Source: CAJXCL01 sp964394335
Lineage (GTDB): Bacteria; Nitrospinota; Nitrospinia; CAJXCL01
DNA: 53,927 nucleotides
Direction: 5' to 3'
Assembly: GCA_964394335.1 (NCBI GenBank)
Contig: CAYMVZ010000004.1
Location: forward strand, 1-53,927
In this document: positions 34,962 through 43,696 of the stretch, piece by piece
Layout of the letters: each line of letters starts with the position of its first letter
Position numbering within the stretch: position 1 is the first letter of the stretch
Program-made: the position numbers and the translations under genes
Notes under the pieces: generated by a model
Database searches by the model: none
What the model was told of the DNA's origin: nothing
The model's input: the letters and a program-made list of their open reading frames with translations, nothing else

Positions 34962-36956
34962 ATGAAATTTTTCTATCTAATAGCCCTCGGTATTATCTTC
35001 GCTTTTTTATCTAAGCTGCCTGCACATGGAATTGAGATAAGTACCTCAGAACAGAATCTATTTTTTCAGGAGGAGATTCCTTCCGTTAAATATTCTCTCT
35101 CGGGTCCTTATTTGTCGGCTACCAAAGACGCCGAAGGGGAATTTTTAATACGCGTTACAGTTCCAAAAGACCATCATGCCTATCTTGGCAGCGGGGATAA
35201 AGGGTTGTTCATTCCTCTAAGTTTTGATTTTTCAGGAGTAGAGTCCGCCGGATACAAAGTCTCACTTGCATCAAGTCCAAAGGGAATGCATGATAAGGAA
35301 TTCGAAGCCATTGTTTTGCGCGGAGACGGGGAATTTAAGTTTACTATCAGTCGTGTAAAAGGACGTGAATTCATTATCCCTCCGATCAAAGCAAGAGCCC
35401 AAATCTGTAACGACATTACAAAAATATGCTACCTACCACAGACAGATGAAATACCTTTAATAATAAAAAGTGAAATTACTACACAGACTTCCGGAGCCGG
35501 AATTATTGAGTCTCCACCCACCTTGCCTGCAGTCACTCTTGATACTTCGGCGGGAAGCTCATCTGTTTTCACAGAAGGAGAGGGATTTACAGGGAAAGTT
35601 TCTGCTCTTTATAAAAAGTATTCGCAAAATGTAGTAATGGCTTTTATCTTTATTTTTTTAGCCGGTCTTTTAGCCTCCGGGACTCCATGTGTTTATCCAA
35701 TGATTCCTATCACCTCTGCCATCATCATGGAACGCGGAGGCTCGAACAGGCAACAGGGGATATATCATTCTCTATCATATTTTCTCGGGATCATATGTCT
35801 ATACATTATCCTCGGATATGCGGCCGGAATGACCGGAGGCGCTTTCAATGCTGTTATGCAAAGCCCTGTTACGAATCTTTTTTTTGCAATTTTATTTGGA
35901 ATTTTTGGTTTTGCAATGTTAGGTTTTTTTGATTTTACGGTCGGTGGTGAGGATTTTACCACTCGGATATCCTCCGCGATAGGCAAAAAGAGCGGGTTCT
36001 TCAGCACTTTTCTTATGGGTATGATAGCGGGTTTAATTATTTCTCCCTGTGTTGGACCGGTTGTTTTTACCGTTCTCCTGCAGGTTGCAGATAGAATTGC
36101 GGAGCTAAACGCGGCTCTGGCCGCATCGGGCAGCGAGGCTACTTTTATAAAAAAATCGCTCATTGCCGGACAGGGTGGATTAATGATGGGAGGATTCGGA
36201 ATAGGAATCGGCGTACCGCTTCTTCTTGTCGGGCTATTAAGCAACCGTATGCCAAAGGCTGGAACATGGATGGATTATGTAAAATATGCACTCGGATTAA
36301 TAATTCTCTATATAGCCTGGGTTTACTTCATGAAAGGAATAAAGACCGCTCAAATTAATGACCAGGCAGCTTATACTATCCTTGCGGGGATTGCAGCCGT
36401 CATTTTATCCATTTATTTAGGCCTCTTTCGCACGGAAAAAAACAGGATAAAAAAAGGGATTGCTTTTTTTCTGCTCTTACCGGCGTTCTATTTTATGTAT
36501 AACGGGTTTTCACAAGCCGGGATAATCACAATAAAAAAAGAATCTGCGAATATTTTGGCGATAGAAACAACTATTACAAAAAATGGCGTTGAAATAGAAA
36601 AACATGAAAATCTCGAATGGTATCGTGATTTTGAAGGGGCAAAAAAAGTGGCTCTCAAAGAAAATAAACCGATCTTTATAGATTTCTTCGCGTACTGGTG
36701 CGCGAATTGCTTGGAGTTTGAGAAGCTCTCTGTAAAAAACGAAAAACTCAACCGAATTCTTCAAAATGCCGTTCTTGTCAAGATATATGACACCGATCCA
36801 ATATTTAAAACATTTAGAGAGGATCCGGCACATCGTGAATTAAAAACTGGACTTCCTTATTTCGCAATCCTGAAATCAAACGGTGAATTCTTCTGGGAAG
36901 GAACACAGTATAATGCTGTGGAAACAATGGGGGCAATGATTAAATCTGCCTCGTAA
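34962..36956 (+). CDS. dsbD: Thiol:disulfide interchange protein DsbD
   Basis: DsbD moves electrons from cytoplasmic thioredoxin to periplasmic thiol proteins. From the ATG at 34962 the protein is 664 residues. It has a signal peptide (KFFYLIALGIIFAFLSK) and an alpha domain with a Cys pair in ARAQICNDITKICYLP. An eight-helix core follows with SGTPCVYPMIPIT and ISPCVGPVVFT, then a C-terminal thioredoxin domain with FAYWCANCLEFEK. The frame is open to 34917 (TTG), but the extra 15 residues are not signal-like. Within this window the MsrAB, TlpA and DUF255 proteins are likely recipients (inference). Confidence 0.94.
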   Translation: MKFFYLIALGIIFAFLSKLPAHGIEISTSEQNLFFQEEIPSVKYSLSGPYLSATKDAEGEFLIRVTVPKDHHAYLGSGDKGLFIPLSFDFSGVESAGYKVSLASSPKGMHDKEFEAIVLRGDGEFKFTISRVKGREFIIPPIKARAQICNDITKICYLPQTDEIPLIIKSEITTQTSGAGIIESPPTLPAVTLDTSAGSSSVFTEGEGFTGKVSALYKKYSQNVVMAFIFIFLAGLLASGTPCVYPMIPITSAIIMERGGSNRQQGIYHSLSYFLGIICLYIILGYAAGMTGGAFNAVMQSPVTNLFFAILFGIFGFAMLGFFDFTVGGEDFTTRISSAIGKKSGFFSTFLMGMIAGLIISPCVGPVVFTVLLQVADRIAELNAALAASGSEATFIKKSLIAGQGGLMMGGFGIGIGVPLLLVGLLSNRMPKAGTWMDYVKYALGLIILYIAWVYFMKGIKTAQINDQAAYTILAGIAAVILSIYLGLFRTEKNRIKKGIAFFLLLPAFYFMYNGFSQAGIITIKKESANILAIETTITKNGVEIEKHENLEWYRDFEGAKKVALKENKPIFIDFFAYWCANCLEFEKLSVKNEKLNRILQNAVLVKIYDTDPIFKTFREDPAHRELKTGLPYFAILKSNGEFFWEGTQYNAVETMGAMIKSAS

Positions 36957-36970
36957 TAAAATAACCCTCC

Positions 36971-37654
36971 CTACTTTTTCATTCTTTTTTTTAATAGTAG
37001 AATTCCCAAAACACCCAGCAAAAATCCACCAACGTGTGAAAACCAGGCCACCCCAGCAGTGTTTACTGCTCCCGCATATTGCAGCGAATAATAGCCGTTT
37101 AGGAATTGCATTACAAACCAGAATCCAAGCACTACAATAGCGGGCAGTTCCGCCAATTTTATAAAAATGAAGATTGGAATCATTGTGAGAACCCGTGCAC
37201 GCGGGAATGCTATCAGGTAAGCTCCTAGCACGCCGGAGATAGCACCACTCGCTCCTACCATAGGTATGGTAGAGTGTGGCGTTAAAATAATGTGAGTCAG
37301 GGCCGCTCCCAGTCCACAAAAAATATAGAAAAAAAAGAAACGCACATGCCCTAATCGATCTTCCACGTTGTCGCCGAAAATCCAGAGGTACAACATATTA
37401 CCACCTATATGCAGTATTCCTCCGTGAAGAAACATGGAGGAAAACAGGGAAACTATTCCTATTCTTAGATGCTCAACGTTTTCCGGAGATAATATTTGTT
37501 TTGGAACCGCTCCATAGATGCTGAACATGCCTGCCAATTGGTGCTGGTTCATGCTCATATTATGCTTAACAAAGACGTATATATTTCCAATGATTAAGAA
37601 CACAGTTACAATCGGCCATGATTGGGTAGGATTGCGGTCTCGGATAGGAATCAT
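36971..37654 (-). CDS. Rhomboid family intramembrane serine protease
   Basis: The 227-residue protein has six membrane helices. The catalytic GASGAISGVLGAYLIAFP (Ser in GxSG) and the second-helix HVGGFLLG His give the Ser-His dyad, and GGNMLYLWIFGDNVEDRLGH is a conserved loop. Rhomboids cut transmembrane substrates; the substrate is unknown here. It is convergent with dsbD, only 14 nt apart. Confidence 0.93.
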   Translation of the reverse strand: MIPIRDRNPTQSWPIVTVFLIIGNIYVFVKHNMSMNQHQLAGMFSIYGAVPKQILSPENVEHLRIGIVSLFSSMFLHGGILHIGGNMLYLWIFGDNVEDRLGHVRFFFFYIFCGLGAALTHIILTPHSTIPMVGASGAISGVLGAYLIAFPRARVLTMIPIFIFIKLAELPAIVVLGFWFVMQFLNGYYSLQYAGAVNTAGVAWFSHVGGFLLGVLGILLLKKRMKK

Positions 37655-37823
37655 AAATCATACAATAGCATAATAAGACCTTGCCTCAAGAAAAAATGAA
37701 AGTGTTTAGCGAGCGAATTTAATATAAAATCATACTCTACACTGAAGATTCCCAGTAGCTTTCTACGGGGAGCTTCAATTTGATTTTTTTTTCAGAAAAA
37801 TAAATTACCTGATATAATAAAAT

Positions 37824-38135
37824 ATGTTTAATTATAAATACCATATCTTTTGCTGCGTGAATGAGCGTCCTCCTGATAATCCTAAAGGCTGCTGCAAAGC
37901 AAAAAACTCCGAGGATATACTGGACTACCTGAAAGGAACTATCCATGAAAAAGGATTAAAAAAAGAGGTTAAAGTTACAGCCGCAAAATGTCTCTCTGCG
38001 TGTTCTAAAGGTCCTTCCGTGGTGATATATCCTGAAGGAACATGGTATACAGTACCATCGGTAGAAGATGCCGGAGAGATTATTGAAAAGCATATTTTAA
38101 ATGGAGAGCAGGTAGAGCGGCTTAAAATGAAATGA
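37824..38135 (+). CDS. Thioredoxin-like [2Fe-2S] ferredoxin
   Basis: The 103-residue protein has the thioredoxin-like ferredoxin pattern. The first Cys pair lies in HIFCCVNERPPDNPKGCC and the second in KCLSACSKGPSVVIYPEGTW. The residues YTVPSVEDAGEIIEKHI complete the fold, as in cyanobacterial and Aquifex Fd family proteins and NuoE tails. The partner protein is unknown. A CMD-family gene begins 10 nt later, suggesting cotranscription. Confidence 0.88.
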   Translation: MFNYKYHIFCCVNERPPDNPKGCCKAKNSEDILDYLKGTIHEKGLKKEVKVTAAKCLSACSKGPSVVIYPEGTWYTVPSVEDAGEIIEKHILNGEQVERLKMK

Positions 38136-38144
38136 GAATTTAAC

Positions 38145-38705
38145 ATGTCAAAAATTCAATCGAAACCCGACAATAAATATCCCTGGTACTTAAAACTATT
38201 TTTCCTCAACCAAAAGCGGAAATATGGTGCGGAACTTGAGCCGGCGAAGGTCTGGGGACGTGTCCCGCGGCTTTTTATTGGAGTTGCGACATTATTTGGC
38301 GCACTTGACCGCAAAAAATCACCCATAGACCCTCAGCTAAGAGCTCTGATAACTGTCCGCGTTTCCCAGATCAACTGGTGCGAGTTTTGTGTGGATATTA
38401 ACTCTTCTACCGTATTAAAACGCGGCGGATCAGACGCCAGGCTTGAAGACCTTGCGAAATTCCGGGAGAGTGAGAATTTTACTGAAAAAGAAAAAGCTGC
38501 TTTGGAATACGCAGAGGCAATGACCTACTCGGACCGGAAAGTTACGGACGAATTGTTCAAAAAATTGAAAGCCCATTTTAATGATGATGAGATTGTGGAA
38601 CTAACCGGTCTCATTGCCTTCCAGAACCTCTCCAGTAAATTCAATTCCGCATTGGACATTGCTCCTCAAGGCTTCTGCCGCGTTGCTCCGAAAGAACGGG
38701 GATAA
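38145..38705 (+). CDS. Carboxymuconolactone decarboxylase / AhpD-like protein
   Basis: The 186-residue protein carries the CMD/AhpD helical fold with the redox CxxC in RVSQINWCEFCVDINSS. In classical AhpD the segment continues to a catalytic His; here the equivalent residues are Asn and Ser, so the peroxidase proton relay may be absent or altered. The C-terminal ELTGLIAFQNLSSKFNSALD is typical of the family. It probably acts in peroxide or thiol metabolism, and its partner may be the upstream 2Fe-2S ferredoxin. Confidence 0.85.
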   Translation: MSKIQSKPDNKYPWYLKLFFLNQKRKYGAELEPAKVWGRVPRLFIGVATLFGALDRKKSPIDPQLRALITVRVSQINWCEFCVDINSSTVLKRGGSDARLEDLAKFRESENFTEKEKAALEYAEAMTYSDRKVTDELFKKLKAHFNDDEIVELTGLIAFQNLSSKFNSALDIAPQGFCRVAPKERG

Positions 38706-38706
38706 A

Positions 38707-38854
38707 GCGGCAAGTTGCCGCAACCACAATTTTATAAGGAAAATAAAATTGGACTGTTTTCCCAGGGGGAAAACTGCCCTAAGGATTGAGGATAGGGATG
38801 GCAGAGCTAAGCTCAGCTTTGCCGAAATCAAATAGGGCTTCCGATCCGCTAAGA
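38707..38854 (+). repeat. Structured dispersed element, copy C
   Basis: It begins TTGCCGCAACCACAATT. Stem 1 is CAATTTTAT (38727-38735) with ATAAAATTG (38743-38751) around the loop AAGGAAA. Stem 2 pairs GGACTGTTTTCCC with GGGGGAAAACTGCCC. The conserved AAGGATTGAGGATAGGGATGG follows, then GCAGAGCTAAGCTCAGCTTTG and GAAATCAAATA. Compared with copies D and E, five of the nine stem-1 pairs differ in sequence and still pair. Confidence 0.8.
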
Positions 38855-38949
38855 ATAAAAAATTTCTTCCTAAAAAAGAAGAAGTAAATAGTATAATATT
38901 TTTTGTCAAAACAAGTATTGAGTGAGGATTAATTGCAGGAGGCATTGCT

Positions 38950-39414
38950 ATGGAACTTTATCTGGTACAGCATGCGGAATCAAAAACAAAAGAAGAAGAC
39001 CCGGAAAGAGGACTTACTGATCTCGGTTTTGTAAATGTTCGGAAAACATCCGAGTTTGTAAAGAAACTCGATATATCCGTCGAAACTATTTTTCACAGCA
39101 ATAAGCTCAGGGCAAAGCAAACAGCAAATGAACTGGCCGTAGGCATTAAAAGCGTTACAGGACTGAAACAGCGGGAAGGTATTGCGCCTATGGACGACAT
39201 CTGTTCGATGAAGGATGAAATTCAAGGGAGCGATAAAAACCTTATGGTTGTAGGACATCTTCCTTATATGGCTAAACTTACTTCCGCGCTTTTATGTGAA
39301 AATGAAAATCAAAATGTGGTAAGTTTTCAAAACGGTTGTATAGTAAAGCTTGTCCGAGATGAAGAAAATAAGGGATGGTCTGTTAAGTGGATGATTACTC
39401 CGGATATTTGCTAA
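38950..39414 (+). CDS. sixA: Phosphohistidine phosphatase SixA
   Basis: The 154-residue protein is a short histidine-phosphatase superfamily member. Motif MELYLVQHAESK replaces RHG with QHA as in SixA, and ERGLTDLGFVNVRKT and LMVVGHLPYMAKLTSALL supply the second catalytic His and surrounding loop. SixA removes phosphate from His residues of phosphotransfer proteins such as HPt domains or NPr. Its start is preceded by GGAGGCATTGCT, a good ribosome site. Structured element C lies just upstream, in its leader. Confidence 0.9.
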   Translation: MELYLVQHAESKTKEEDPERGLTDLGFVNVRKTSEFVKKLDISVETIFHSNKLRAKQTANELAVGIKSVTGLKQREGIAPMDDICSMKDEIQGSDKNLMVVGHLPYMAKLTSALLCENENQNVVSFQNGCIVKLVRDEENKGWSVKWMITPDIC

Positions 39415-39537
39415 ATAAAAGTGATTAGTGAGCGAATATAAAAAAATTTTAGTTTTTTAACTTCAGAGTTTTTTCTTGACCATCCTGTTGTTTTATAATA
39501 CTCTTTATAAAAAAGTGTTAATTTAGAGGTAAGTAAG

Positions 39538-40422
39538 ATGAAGTGCCCGAAATGCGGATATGTGAGCTTTGAGTATTTAGATGAGTGCAAAAAGTGCAGG
39601 AAAAGTCTGGTGGATTTCAAGTCAGAACACGGTTTTTACGGGTATCAACCTAAAGATTTGATGGTTGTAGAATATCTGGAAGAGAAAGCCAAGTCAGGTG
39701 AGGACGTCGGTGCCGAAAAAACCGAAGAAGAGGGCGTTCTAACTGTCGTTGAAGAGGAAGATGGAAGCCTGGAAAATATTGTCTCCGAAATACAGGATGT
39801 TACTGATGAAGTAACCGAAAGCGCCGAAGAATTTGCCGAAGAAATTTCACTTGATCTGAAAGAAGCTGATGCAGCCGGCGATGAAGCCCAAAAAATAGCC
39901 ACGGATTTAGGAAAATCGGCAGAACCAACGACAGAAGAAAAAGAGACCGGTGAAATTGAGTTAACCCTTGATGAAGCAGAAATCGAATCGACAGCTGAAG
40001 AGATTAAAGAAGTAACTGTAGAGACGGGTCAGTCAGAAGAACCGCCGGCAGAAAAAGTGACCGGTGAAATTGAATTTACTTTTGATGAAGCAGAAACCGG
40101 ATCGACTGCTGGAGAGGCTGAAGAAGTAACTGTAAAGACGGGTGAGTCAGAAGAACCCCCGGCAGAAAAAGAAAACGGTGAAATTGAACTAAATCTTGAC
40201 GAAGAAGAATTTGAAGAAACGGAAGTACCGGCTCCAACTCCAACTCCAACTGAGGAAAAAGATTCAGAAGATGAAATAGACCTGGAATTGGAAGATATCG
40301 ATGAAGACCTGGAAATTGATGACGAAATAACATTGGAAGAGCCAACACCAGAAAAAAAGGATGACAAAAAAAAGGAAGAAGAAAACAATTCTGAGGATGA
40401 TTTAAAACTGGAACTTGAATAA
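39538..40422 (+). CDS. Zinc-ribbon protein with acidic tandem repeats
   Basis: The 294-residue protein opens with a zinc ribbon, KCPKCGYVSFEYLDECKKC (Cys pairs near 3-6 and 17-20), and is otherwise extremely acidic (Glu, Asp, Thr rich). Residues about 138-220 are a 38-residue repeat encoded by two perfect-length 114-nt units and a partial third. The DNA is correspondingly repetitive. Glutamate-rich low-complexity proteins with an N-terminal ribbon are seen beside RDD proteins in some lineages, and the RDD gene here overlaps this gene's stop. No enzymatic role is visible; a scaffold or ion-binding role is a guess. Confidence 0.85.
   Translation: MKCPKCGYVSFEYLDECKKCRKSLVDFKSEHGFYGYQPKDLMVVEYLEEKAKSGEDVGAEKTEEEGVLTVVEEEDGSLENIVSEIQDVTDEVTESAEEFAEEISLDLKEADAAGDEAQKIATDLGKSAEPTTEEKETGEIELTLDEAEIESTAEEIKEVTVETGQSEEPPAEKVTGEIEFTFDEAETGSTAGEAEEVTVKTGESEEPPAEKENGEIELNLDEEEFEETEVPAPTPTPTEEKDSEDEIDLELEDIDEDLEIDDEITLEEPTPEKKDDKKKEEENNSEDDLKLELE
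39949..40200 (+). repeat. In-gene 114-bp tandem repeat
   Basis: GGTGAAATTGA starts units at 39949, 40063 and 40177. Units 1 and 2 are each exactly 114 bp (38 codons) and encode GEIELTLDEAEIESTAEE and GEIEFTFDEAETGSTAGE versions. Unit 3 is partial and diverges after GEIELNLDEEE. Copy number may vary between strains. Confidence 0.9.
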
Positions 40423-40879
40423 AGTGGTAAAAATTGGTTTTTGGAAAAGAGCCGTCGCTATAACTATTGACCTTGTTTTTTTAAATATTGCCACAAAAAT
40501 AAGTTTGTTACCTCTCGAAAGAAGTATTGGACTTGGGGATATCATGCCTGCCGATCTTTTTACATCAATGGACACATTTCAGGCAAAGGTTTTTTTGCTA
40601 TACTTTATTTTATATTTATTTGCGGGTCTCATCTTAAGCTTAGTTTATTTTACTTATTTTCATAGCGCGACAGGACAGAGTATAGGGAAGGGGTTATTAA
40701 AAATTAAAGCAATTCAAACTTCAGGAGAACCATTAAATTTTAAAATTGCCTTTATCCGGTGGGGAGGGTATTTCATTTCAGGGTTAGCAATGTATCTTGG
40801 TTTTCTCTGGGTGCTGTTTGATGAAAATAAGCAGGGTTGGCACGACAAAATAGCAGGAACTTATGTTGTGAAAGTGTAG
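40415..40879 (+). CDS. RDD family membrane protein
   Basis: The 151- to 154-residue protein has three to four membrane helices with the RDD-type KRAVAITIDLVFLN at its N-terminus and GWHDKIAGTYVV at its C-terminus. Two starts are possible: TTG at 40415, overlapping the upstream stop, or GTG at 40424, immediately after it. Neither has a good ribosome site, so translation is probably coupled to the upstream gene. RDD proteins are poorly understood; several act as ion carriers. Pairing with an acidic cytosolic protein may be meaningful. Confidence 0.85.
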   Translation: MNKVVKIGFWKRAVAITIDLVFLNIATKISLLPLERSIGLGDIMPADLFTSMDTFQAKVFLLYFILYLFAGLILSLVYFTYFHSATGQSIGKGLLKIKAIQTSGEPLNFKIAFIRWGGYFISGLAMYLGFLWVLFDENKQGWHDKIAGTYVVKV

Positions 40880-41097
40880 AATTTTTCTTCCAAACAATCT
40901 AAACATACTTCATCTAGTGGTTTTTCATTCTGGGATCCATCCCAAAAGTCTCCCACTTCAAAGCAGCCGCTTTTTATAAATACATATCTTCTGGCGACTT
41001 TGAAGCGAGGGGAAGAGTCAAGAAAATAAAAAATGCGGCAACTATTTATGATTTGATGCTTATTCCCATTTCCACTTTTATAAATACGAGTTTTGTT

Positions 41098-42957
41098 TCA
41101 AGACTTGCTGATATCTGGCTTTAAAAAGTCATGAAGGGCCTGAGCCACTGTTTCCGATTTTACAATAGGGAGGGAACAACGGTTTTCAATGCAAATAAAG
41201 AGACTTGGAGTCTCAGGGTTTGGAAAAACTCCTTTTTTAATTATTTTAATATCTTTTACAGGGTCTAAAAGCTGAACTATTTTGCCTGGTTCATATATTT
41301 GAAGAGATTCTTGAAATAAAGCCAGAGTTCGCGGATCTTTTTTATCTCCCACAATAACCATGGAGACCGGATAATTAAAATATCGTTCCAGGGCTAAGGC
41401 ATAGTCTTCATCAAATATGTTATAGTTGATGTCATCCCGCCAGAAACTTTTCAAAATTGTCTCCGCCTGGTTAAAGTAATCCTTATTATAAGTATAATAA
41501 TAAAGCCGTAATAGATTTTCTGAAGCAACAGAGTTTTCCACTTTTGGAGCCATCGGAAAGCGTAACGCAGCTATCTCCAATGACCCATTCGGTACATCCC
41601 GGAGATTCCCTTTTTTGGGGTCGAAATAGTTTGATTTTATGTCTACCGTTATATCTCCAGCATAATTTAAAAAGAAACTATCACCGGATGATTCATAGGC
41701 GTCAAGCATGGCTTTCAGCATCCACACCTGATCATGTAAAAAACCAGAGTCTCCATCCTCCTGATTGACATAGTGGAGAAAGCCCCTCCCTTTTTTATAA
41801 TTAGACGCAATCAGAAATTTAATTGATTTGATGGCGAATTCATAATATTTCTTTTCTTTCAAAATATTTGCTGCCATAAGGTAGCTGGATATCATCATCC
41901 CATTTAAATTGGTAATAATAGTTTTATCAACATATGGTGACGAGCGTTTTTTTCGTTCTTTCAGAGTCAGGGTATAATATATTTCATCAGCATCCTGGCT
42001 CGCATAAAAGCCACCCTGTTGATGCTGAAGGTTGTTTTCGACATAATTCAGGATTTTTTTTGCGGTTTTTTTATATTTTTCATTACCGGTTTGCTGATAG
42101 GCTTCCAGGTAATTTTGTAACAGGCCAGCATTTCCATCCAGCATTTTTTCAAAATGCGGCTTTGACCAATCCTCTGTAGTAGAATATCGAAAGAATCCAC
42201 CTTCCAAACTGTCAAAGACTCCCCCCTGGCTCATTTTATCCAATGTTTTTAAAATAATTTGTAAGATCGATTTGTCATTGGTCCTATGATATTCAAGAAA
42301 GGCAAGTCGAATTGCCGATGGGTGATGAAATTTGGGTAACCTACCAAATCCTCCATTGATTGGGTCAGAAACAGTTTTTATCGATTGCAGTACCTGGTCT
42401 ATAGCGCTTTGTTTTAATTCAGTATTTAAATCTGAGGTCTTCTCAATTTCGGCTTTTATCTGGCGATTCATTAACTCAATTTTTTTGTAAATATTTTCCT
42501 TTTCCTCTTTATAAATTTGGCTAACTTGCTGAAGAATTTCTATCATCTCCTTTGGTTTGATATAGTTCCCGCCAAATAAGATTTCTCCTGTAGGAGCTAA
42601 AAAAGCAACGCTTGGAAGCCCACCTTGAACATAACGTCGAAAAATATCGGGTCGTTTGTCCGCATCTACCCGGATACTGATAAAATTTTTATTTAACAAA
42701 CGAATAATTTCCGGATCCGATAAAGTGGTTTCATCCAGCACATGACACCAGTGGCACCATATGGCAGTTAAGTCCATAAAAACAGGTTTGTCCAGTTTTT
42801 GAGCTTCTTCAAAAACATCTTTTCCCCATACCTGCCAGTTAACCAAATGAGCTTTGTTTAGTCTGGGAGAAAACCTGAAAGGAGAAGAATCTCCTGCGTG
42901 AATAGATTGAGGAAACAATAAAAAAAGGAATAAAATAATTATTGAATAAAATTTCAT
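41098..42957 (-). CDS. Secreted DUF255 (YyaL/SPATA20-like) thioredoxin-glycosidase fold protein
   Basis: From the Met at 42957 the protein has a signal peptide (MKFYSIIILFLFLLF) and 619 residues; the longer frame to 43035 adds 26 basic residues that would hide it. DUF255 has an N-terminal thioredoxin-like domain, with VFMDLTAIWCHWCHVLDETT, and a C-terminal six-hairpin-glycosidase-like toroid. Most homologues are cytosolic; an exported version is unusual. It follows tlpA by 97 nt. The same order, cytochrome c-PDZ, TlpA, DUF255, suggests that all three act on periplasmic thiols or hemes. Confidence 0.88.
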   Translation of the reverse strand: MKFYSIIILFLFLLFPQSIHAGDSSPFRFSPRLNKAHLVNWQVWGKDVFEEAQKLDKPVFMDLTAIWCHWCHVLDETTLSDPEIIRLLNKNFISIRVDADKRPDIFRRYVQGGLPSVAFLAPTGEILFGGNYIKPKEMIEILQQVSQIYKEEKENIYKKIELMNRQIKAEIEKTSDLNTELKQSAIDQVLQSIKTVSDPINGGFGRLPKFHHPSAIRLAFLEYHRTNDKSILQIILKTLDKMSQGGVFDSLEGGFFRYSTTEDWSKPHFEKMLDGNAGLLQNYLEAYQQTGNEKYKKTAKKILNYVENNLQHQQGGFYASQDADEIYYTLTLKERKKRSSPYVDKTIITNLNGMMISSYLMAANILKEKKYYEFAIKSIKFLIASNYKKGRGFLHYVNQEDGDSGFLHDQVWMLKAMLDAYESSGDSFFLNYAGDITVDIKSNYFDPKKGNLRDVPNGSLEIAALRFPMAPKVENSVASENLLRLYYYTYNKDYFNQAETILKSFWRDDINYNIFDEDYALALERYFNYPVSMVIVGDKKDPRTLALFQESLQIYEPGKIVQLLDPVKDIKIIKKGVFPNPETPSLFICIENRCSLPIVKSETVAQALHDFLKPDISKS

Positions 42958-43054
42958 GTCAAAACCTTTGCCATATAATAAAATGTTTTTTAAGGTACGA
43001 CTTAGCCGAAAGCTACGTTTATTTTTATATTCCATTCCATTCTTTCCTCGAAAT

Positions 43055-43696
43055 TCAGTCCTTTACTTTGATAGTCACCAGCTGGTCGAATGACGGCTCA
43101 TTTATTAATTCCTCAAATAATTTAATAATTCCTGAACTGAACCAATCCCTGGCGCCGGCTTCGCGCGTATCTACAAATCCCATTTTATCAATAATAATTG
43201 AAGAAGGAAGCGCTCGAATCTTATAAAGTTTCTGAATAGTTGAATCAGGATCAAGAAGCACCGGGAAAGTAAGTCCCAGTTCCTCCAAAAATGGTATCAC
43301 AACGGACTTCCCCTGGCGATCTATACTTATCGCGAGCATTACGAAATCCTCTTTTTTAAATTTTTGGTAAAGTTTTTCCATAGAGGGCATTTCAGTTCGG
43401 CAAGGGCCGCACCATGTAGCCCATATATTAAGAAAAACTACTTTTCCACTCAACTGAGAAAGAGAAATGGATTTTCCATCAATATCAGGAAGGGTAAAGT
43501 CCGGGGCTACAAAGCCTTCAAAGGGGCCAGTTTCATAAAGGAATTCATATTTGTCATTCTTTTTTTTGTCTTTTTCTACCTGGTTAAAAGAATGTCCTTC
43601 TTTAGATGAATCAGCAAACAGGTTTCCTTCTGTTATAAAGAGACTGGTGCTGATTAACGAAAAAACAACAAATGCATAATTGGCAAAAATTTTCAT
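43055..43696 (-). CDS. TlpA-family periplasmic thioredoxin
   Basis: The 213-residue protein has a signal peptide (MKIFANYAFVVFSLISTSLF), a short linker, and a TlpA/ResA-like fold. The active site is WATWCGPCRTEMPSMEKL, and the insertion FPVLLDPDSTIQKLYKI and cis-Pro RALPSSIIIDKMG are typical. Proteins of this class reduce apocytochrome c or Cu-site cysteines. Its start codon overlaps the stop of the diheme cytochrome c-PDZ gene by 4 nt, so their translation is coupled and a role in maturation of that cytochrome is likely. Confidence 0.93.
   Translation of the reverse strand: MKIFANYAFVVFSLISTSLFITEGNLFADSSKEGHSFNQVEKDKKKNDKYEFLYETGPFEGFVAPDFTLPDIDGKSISLSQLSGKVVFLNIWATWCGPCRTEMPSMEKLYQKFKKEDFVMLAISIDRQGKSVVIPFLEELGLTFPVLLDPDSTIQKLYKIRALPSSIIIDKMGFVDTREAGARDWFSSGIIKLFEELINEPSFDQLVTIKVKD

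Noticed and set aside
35765..36244. 159-codon minus-strand frame inside dsbD
   Set aside because: It is antisense to the membrane core of DsbD and has no family match or ribosome site.
36876..37319. 147-codon minus-strand frame overlapping dsbD end and rhomboid
   Set aside because: It is a shadow of the rhomboid gene in another frame; the rhomboid motifs are in the other frame.
38601..38945. Minus-strand frame with a peptide like that of 49773-49970 (ISAKLSLALPSL)
   Set aside because: Both are translations of the structured dispersed element, copies C and E. The shared peptide reflects the repeat, not a protein family.
40029..40388. Serine-rich minus-strand frame opposite the acidic protein
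   Set aside because: The Ser-rich composition is the complement of Glu/Asp codons in the 114-bp repeats.
41098..41100. TGA of the DUF255 gene as a selenocysteine codon
   Set aside because: No SECIS-like hairpin was recognised just after it and DUF255 proteins end at this point normally.
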